Shown here: one piece after another, positions 61,884-64,000 of the stretch
How the letters are laid out: each line of letters begins with the position of its first letter
How positions within the stretch are numbered: the stretch's first letter is position 1
Made by a program: the position numbers and the translations under genes
Assembly (NCBI RefSeq): GCF_001042615.1
Contig: NZ_AP012327.1
Location: 1,426,001 to 1,490,000, forward strand
Direction: 5' to 3'
From: Bifidobacterium catenulatum subsp. kashiwanohense JCM 15439 = DSM 21854
GTDB taxonomy: Bacteria > Actinomycetota > Actinomycetes > Actinomycetales > Bifidobacteriaceae
DNA: 64,000 nucleotides
The notes under the pieces: model-generated
What the model saw: only the letters and a program-made list of their open reading frames with translations
What the model was told of the DNA's origin: nothing
Databases searched by the model: none

Positions 61884-62191
61884 CACGGACCACCACCGTC
61901 AGCGGCATCAGACCGGACAAGGCCGGCGACGGCGAATGGATCGACATCAACGGCCACGTCGGCCGACTCATGTCCACGCTCATGGCAGACGGCCGGCCAT
62001 TCAGCATCGACGTCACGCCGGGCGGCATGACCACCGTCACGCCCCTCCCACCCCCGAAGGACGCGGAAGCGGCCGGCGGCGACGCCCAGGCCGAAACGGA
62101 GCCGGCCGACGGGAGGATCACCAGCAGGAAGACGCTGTACGACCGGTTCCGCGCCAGGCTCAAGGAGAACCTCGCCGAAAGAAAACAATAG
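61880..62191 (+). CDS. Small ICE protein with shared C-terminal tail
   Basis: A 103-residue protein: an N-terminal beta-rich half (WIDINGHVGRLMSTLMADG), an acidic/Pro linker and the tail RKTLYDRFRARLKENLAERK. The tail matches those of the PcfB-like protein and of the 641-residue protein. No other domain recognised. Coupled to the SSB-like gene upstream, 12 bases before the coupling protein. Confidence 0.7.
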   Translation: MTRTTTVSGIRPDKAGDGEWIDINGHVGRLMSTLMADGRPFSIDVTPGGMTTVTPLPPPKDAEAAGGDAQAETEPADGRITSRKTLYDRFRARLKENLAERKQ

Positions 62192-62203
62192 AAAGGAACA
62201 ATC

Positions 62204-64000
62204 ATGGAACAAGCAAGAGGAATCATCGTCAAGACACTGACCATCCTCGCGGGATTCTGGATCGCCGACCTCGCGGCCGCCCGCGTCCAGGCCGGCCTCG
62301 CCGCCGGCGAAAGCATCGAACGGATCATGGACGGCATGACGACCATGCTCCAGCATCCGCTCGCCCTGGGATTCGACCGGACCAGCCTCCTATGCGGACT
62401 GGGCGGCGCGTGCGCCGTCGCCCTGTTCCACCTCTACCGGTGGAGCATGAAACGCAACTGGCGCGACGGCGAGGAATACGGCTCCGCACGCTGGTCCACC
62501 AGCCGGGAGATGGCCCCATACACCGACAACGACACCCGTCAGAACCTCCAGATGACGGCCACCGAGGGCCTGAGCCTCGACGCCCAGGCCACGAGACGCA
62601 ACCTCAACACCACCGTGATCGGCGGATCCGGTTCAGGCAAGACCGCCACGCACGTCATCCCCAACATACTCAAGGGCAGCATGAACTACGCCTGCACCGA
62701 CCCGAAGGGCGAGCTCTACGCGAAGACCGGCGGAGACTTGGAGAAAATGGGCTACACGGTCAAACAGCTCGACCTGGTGGACCTGACCAGCGAGACGAAA
62801 TTCAACCCCATGCGCTACATCGACCCCGACAAGCCCGACGTGGCGATCATGCGCCTGGTCACCAACATCATGGACAACACCAACGGCTCCGCACCCAAGG
62901 AGCACCAGACCGACGACTTCTGGACCAAATCCGAACGCAGCCTGCTGACCGCGCTCACCGCGTTCGTCTACTACCTGCCCGACGACATCCTCAAGGACTG
63001 CCTGCGCATCGACGCCGGCCAGACCCTCAACGCGGTCGCCGACATGCGCGACCTGCTCGAAGCCAGCGAACAGGACGAGACCAAGGAAAGCCAGGTCGAC
63101 GCCGTCGCCCGGACCGCCACGGAGATCTACGAGGAGACCCGCGCAGAATGGGAACGCGAGGACGCGGACCACGACGACCCGGACCTGCGCGAGGCATGGC
63201 GTCTCGCCCAGGGCCTGAAGTTCGCGGCCCGCCAGTACCGGCCCTTCGCCCAGGGCGCGGGAGAGACCAAGAAGGGCATCATCATCAGCCTCGGCGTGCG
63301 CCTCGCCCCATTGACAGTCGGCCCGGTCCGCGAGATCCTCTCCGACGACAACCTCGGCATCGACCGGATCGGCGGATACGCGGACGAGCACAAGGGCGGA
63401 TACAAGCATCCCAACGGGAAGACGGCCATCTTCCTCGCCCTGCCCGACGAGGACCCGACATTCAACTTTTTGGCCGCGATCTTCTACCAATGCCTGTTCG
63501 ACAGCATCATCCGCCGCTGCCGCACCTACCCCGGCGAATGCCTCGCCACGCCATTGCACTGCTTCCTCGACGAGTTCGCCAACGTGGGACGCATCCCCAA
63601 CTTCGACAAGCTCATCGCCACGATCCGCTCGCGCAAGGTCAGCGTCAGCATCATCCTCCAGACCATCGCCCAATTGAAGACCATGTACAAGGACTCGTGG
63701 GAGACCATCGTAGGCAACTGCGACTCAGTGCTGTTCCTCGGCGGCAACGAGCAGTCCACCACCGAATGGCTCAGCAAGCTGCTCGGCAAGGAGACCATCG
63801 ACATCCGCACCACCAGCGACTCCAAGGGCGTGTCCAGCAGCCACACCACCAACTACCAGCGCACCGGACGCGAACTCCTCACGCCCGACGAGCTCGCGCA
63901 ACTGGACAACGACAAATGCATCTACAACCTGCGAGGACTCCACCCGTTCCTCAGCCGCAAAGCATGGCCCAACACCAGCATCCCCAAACCCAAATCAAAA
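62204..64000 (+). CDS. VirD4/TraG type IV coupling protein, partial
   Basis: The hexameric ATPase that brings the relaxase-DNA complex to the secretion channel. 599 codons are present with no stop before the window end. Two N-terminal membrane segments (IIVKTLTILAGFWIADLAA and LLCGLGGACAVALFHLY) precede GSARWST, Walker A GGSGSGKTATHV near residue 140, TDPKGELY, and Walker B CFLDEFANVG near 453. ATG at 62204 with GAAAGGAAC. This is the last visible gene; the secretion ATPase and channel genes should follow. Confidence 0.95.
   Translation, partial: MEQARGIIVKTLTILAGFWIADLAAARVQAGLAAGESIERIMDGMTTMLQHPLALGFDRTSLLCGLGGACAVALFHLYRWSMKRNWRDGEEYGSARWSTSREMAPYTDNDTRQNLQMTATEGLSLDAQATRRNLNTTVIGGSGSGKTATHVIPNILKGSMNYACTDPKGELYAKTGGDLEKMGYTVKQLDLVDLTSETKFNPMRYIDPDKPDVAIMRLVTNIMDNTNGSAPKEHQTDDFWTKSERSLLTALTAFVYYLPDDILKDCLRIDAGQTLNAVADMRDLLEASEQDETKESQVDAVARTATEIYEETRAEWEREDADHDDPDLREAWRLAQGLKFAARQYRPFAQGAGETKKGIIISLGVRLAPLTVGPVREILSDDNLGIDRIGGYADEHKGGYKHPNGKTAIFLALPDEDPTFNFLAAIFYQCLFDSIIRRCRTYPGECLATPLHCFLDEFANVGRIPNFDKLIATIRSRKVSVSIILQTIAQLKTMYKDSWETIVGNCDSVLFLGGNEQSTTEWLSKLLGKETIDIRTTSDSKGVSSSHTTNYQRTGRELLTPDELAQLDNDKCIYNLRGLHPFLSRKAWPNTSIPKPKSK

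Larger units (their letters stand above)
25414..64000. mobile_element. Integrative and conjugative element (left part, runs off window)
   Basis: The segment begins with a tyrosine integrase and contains a type IA topoisomerase, MobC, relaxase, PcfB-like protein, methylase-helicase, SSB-like protein and a VirD4/TraG coupling protein, the toolkit of Gram-positive ICEs. The rest of the type IV secretion genes should lie beyond 64000. Cargo includes type III restriction-modification, Fic, and DUF4160-DUF2442. The exact left attachment site was not found, so the left boundary is only approximate. Confidence 0.8.

Noticed and set aside
1..64000. CRISPR arrays, tRNA and rRNA genes
   Set aside because: No regularly spaced direct repeats and no tRNA or rRNA signatures were recognised by eye; a tRNAscan or covariance search was not possible.

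Overview
The window looks like a Bifidobacterium chromosome. It is GC-rich actinobacterial DNA with a linked pyruvate formate-lyase and activase, the DUF3000-RNase D-trigger factor neighbourhood, a glutamine-dependent NAD synthetase and a metQ-metN-metI methionine transporter. The genus is inferred from gene content and order; no rRNA or other marker gene is present.

Bases 1-20,200 are core chromosome: a metallophosphoesterase, three decayed oxidoreductase genes (890-2240), a GNAT acetyltransferase, a YdcF-type membrane protein, tig, rnd, DUF3000, pflA, pflB, nadE, an M20 amidohydrolase, the methionine ABC transporter, a HAD phosphatase and a MATE exporter. Bases 20,200-25,260 are an accessory stretch: small membrane proteins, an Abi_2 protein, two diverged copies of a 45-codon peptide gene, an AT-rich secreted protein coupled to a small membrane protein, and an unrecognised 366-residue protein.

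From about 25,400 to beyond the right edge lies an integrative and conjugative element (ICE). It starts with a tyrosine integrase. Its minus-strand arm carries a type III restriction-modification system (mod-res), a Fic protein, an XRE regulator, membrane proteins and a type IA topoisomerase. Its plus-strand arm carries two small genes flanked by structured repeats, a DUF4160-DUF2442 pair, a likely oriT, mobC, a relaxase, a PcfB-like protein, a very large methylase-helicase with a tnpV-like gene nested in another frame, an SSB-like protein and a VirD4/TraG coupling protein cut by the window end.

The mod gene is split by a second mobile element of about 9.2 kb (31,781-40,980). This element has two tandem large serine recombinases, a holin-amidase lysis pair, a DUF4062 protein and a methyltransferase remnant that is itself cut by an IS3-family element. 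The nesting is therefore ICE > mod gene > serine-recombinase element > IS3. The element ends show symmetrical inverted repeats around a TC/GA dinucleotide, and removing the insert restores the mod reading frame exactly at the junction. The mod gene also has an independent one-base frameshift, so the methylase arm looks inactive while res is intact.

No tRNA, rRNA or CRISPR array was recognised. Starts were moved from the longest reading frame where a Shine-Dalgarno site (SD) favoured an internal codon.
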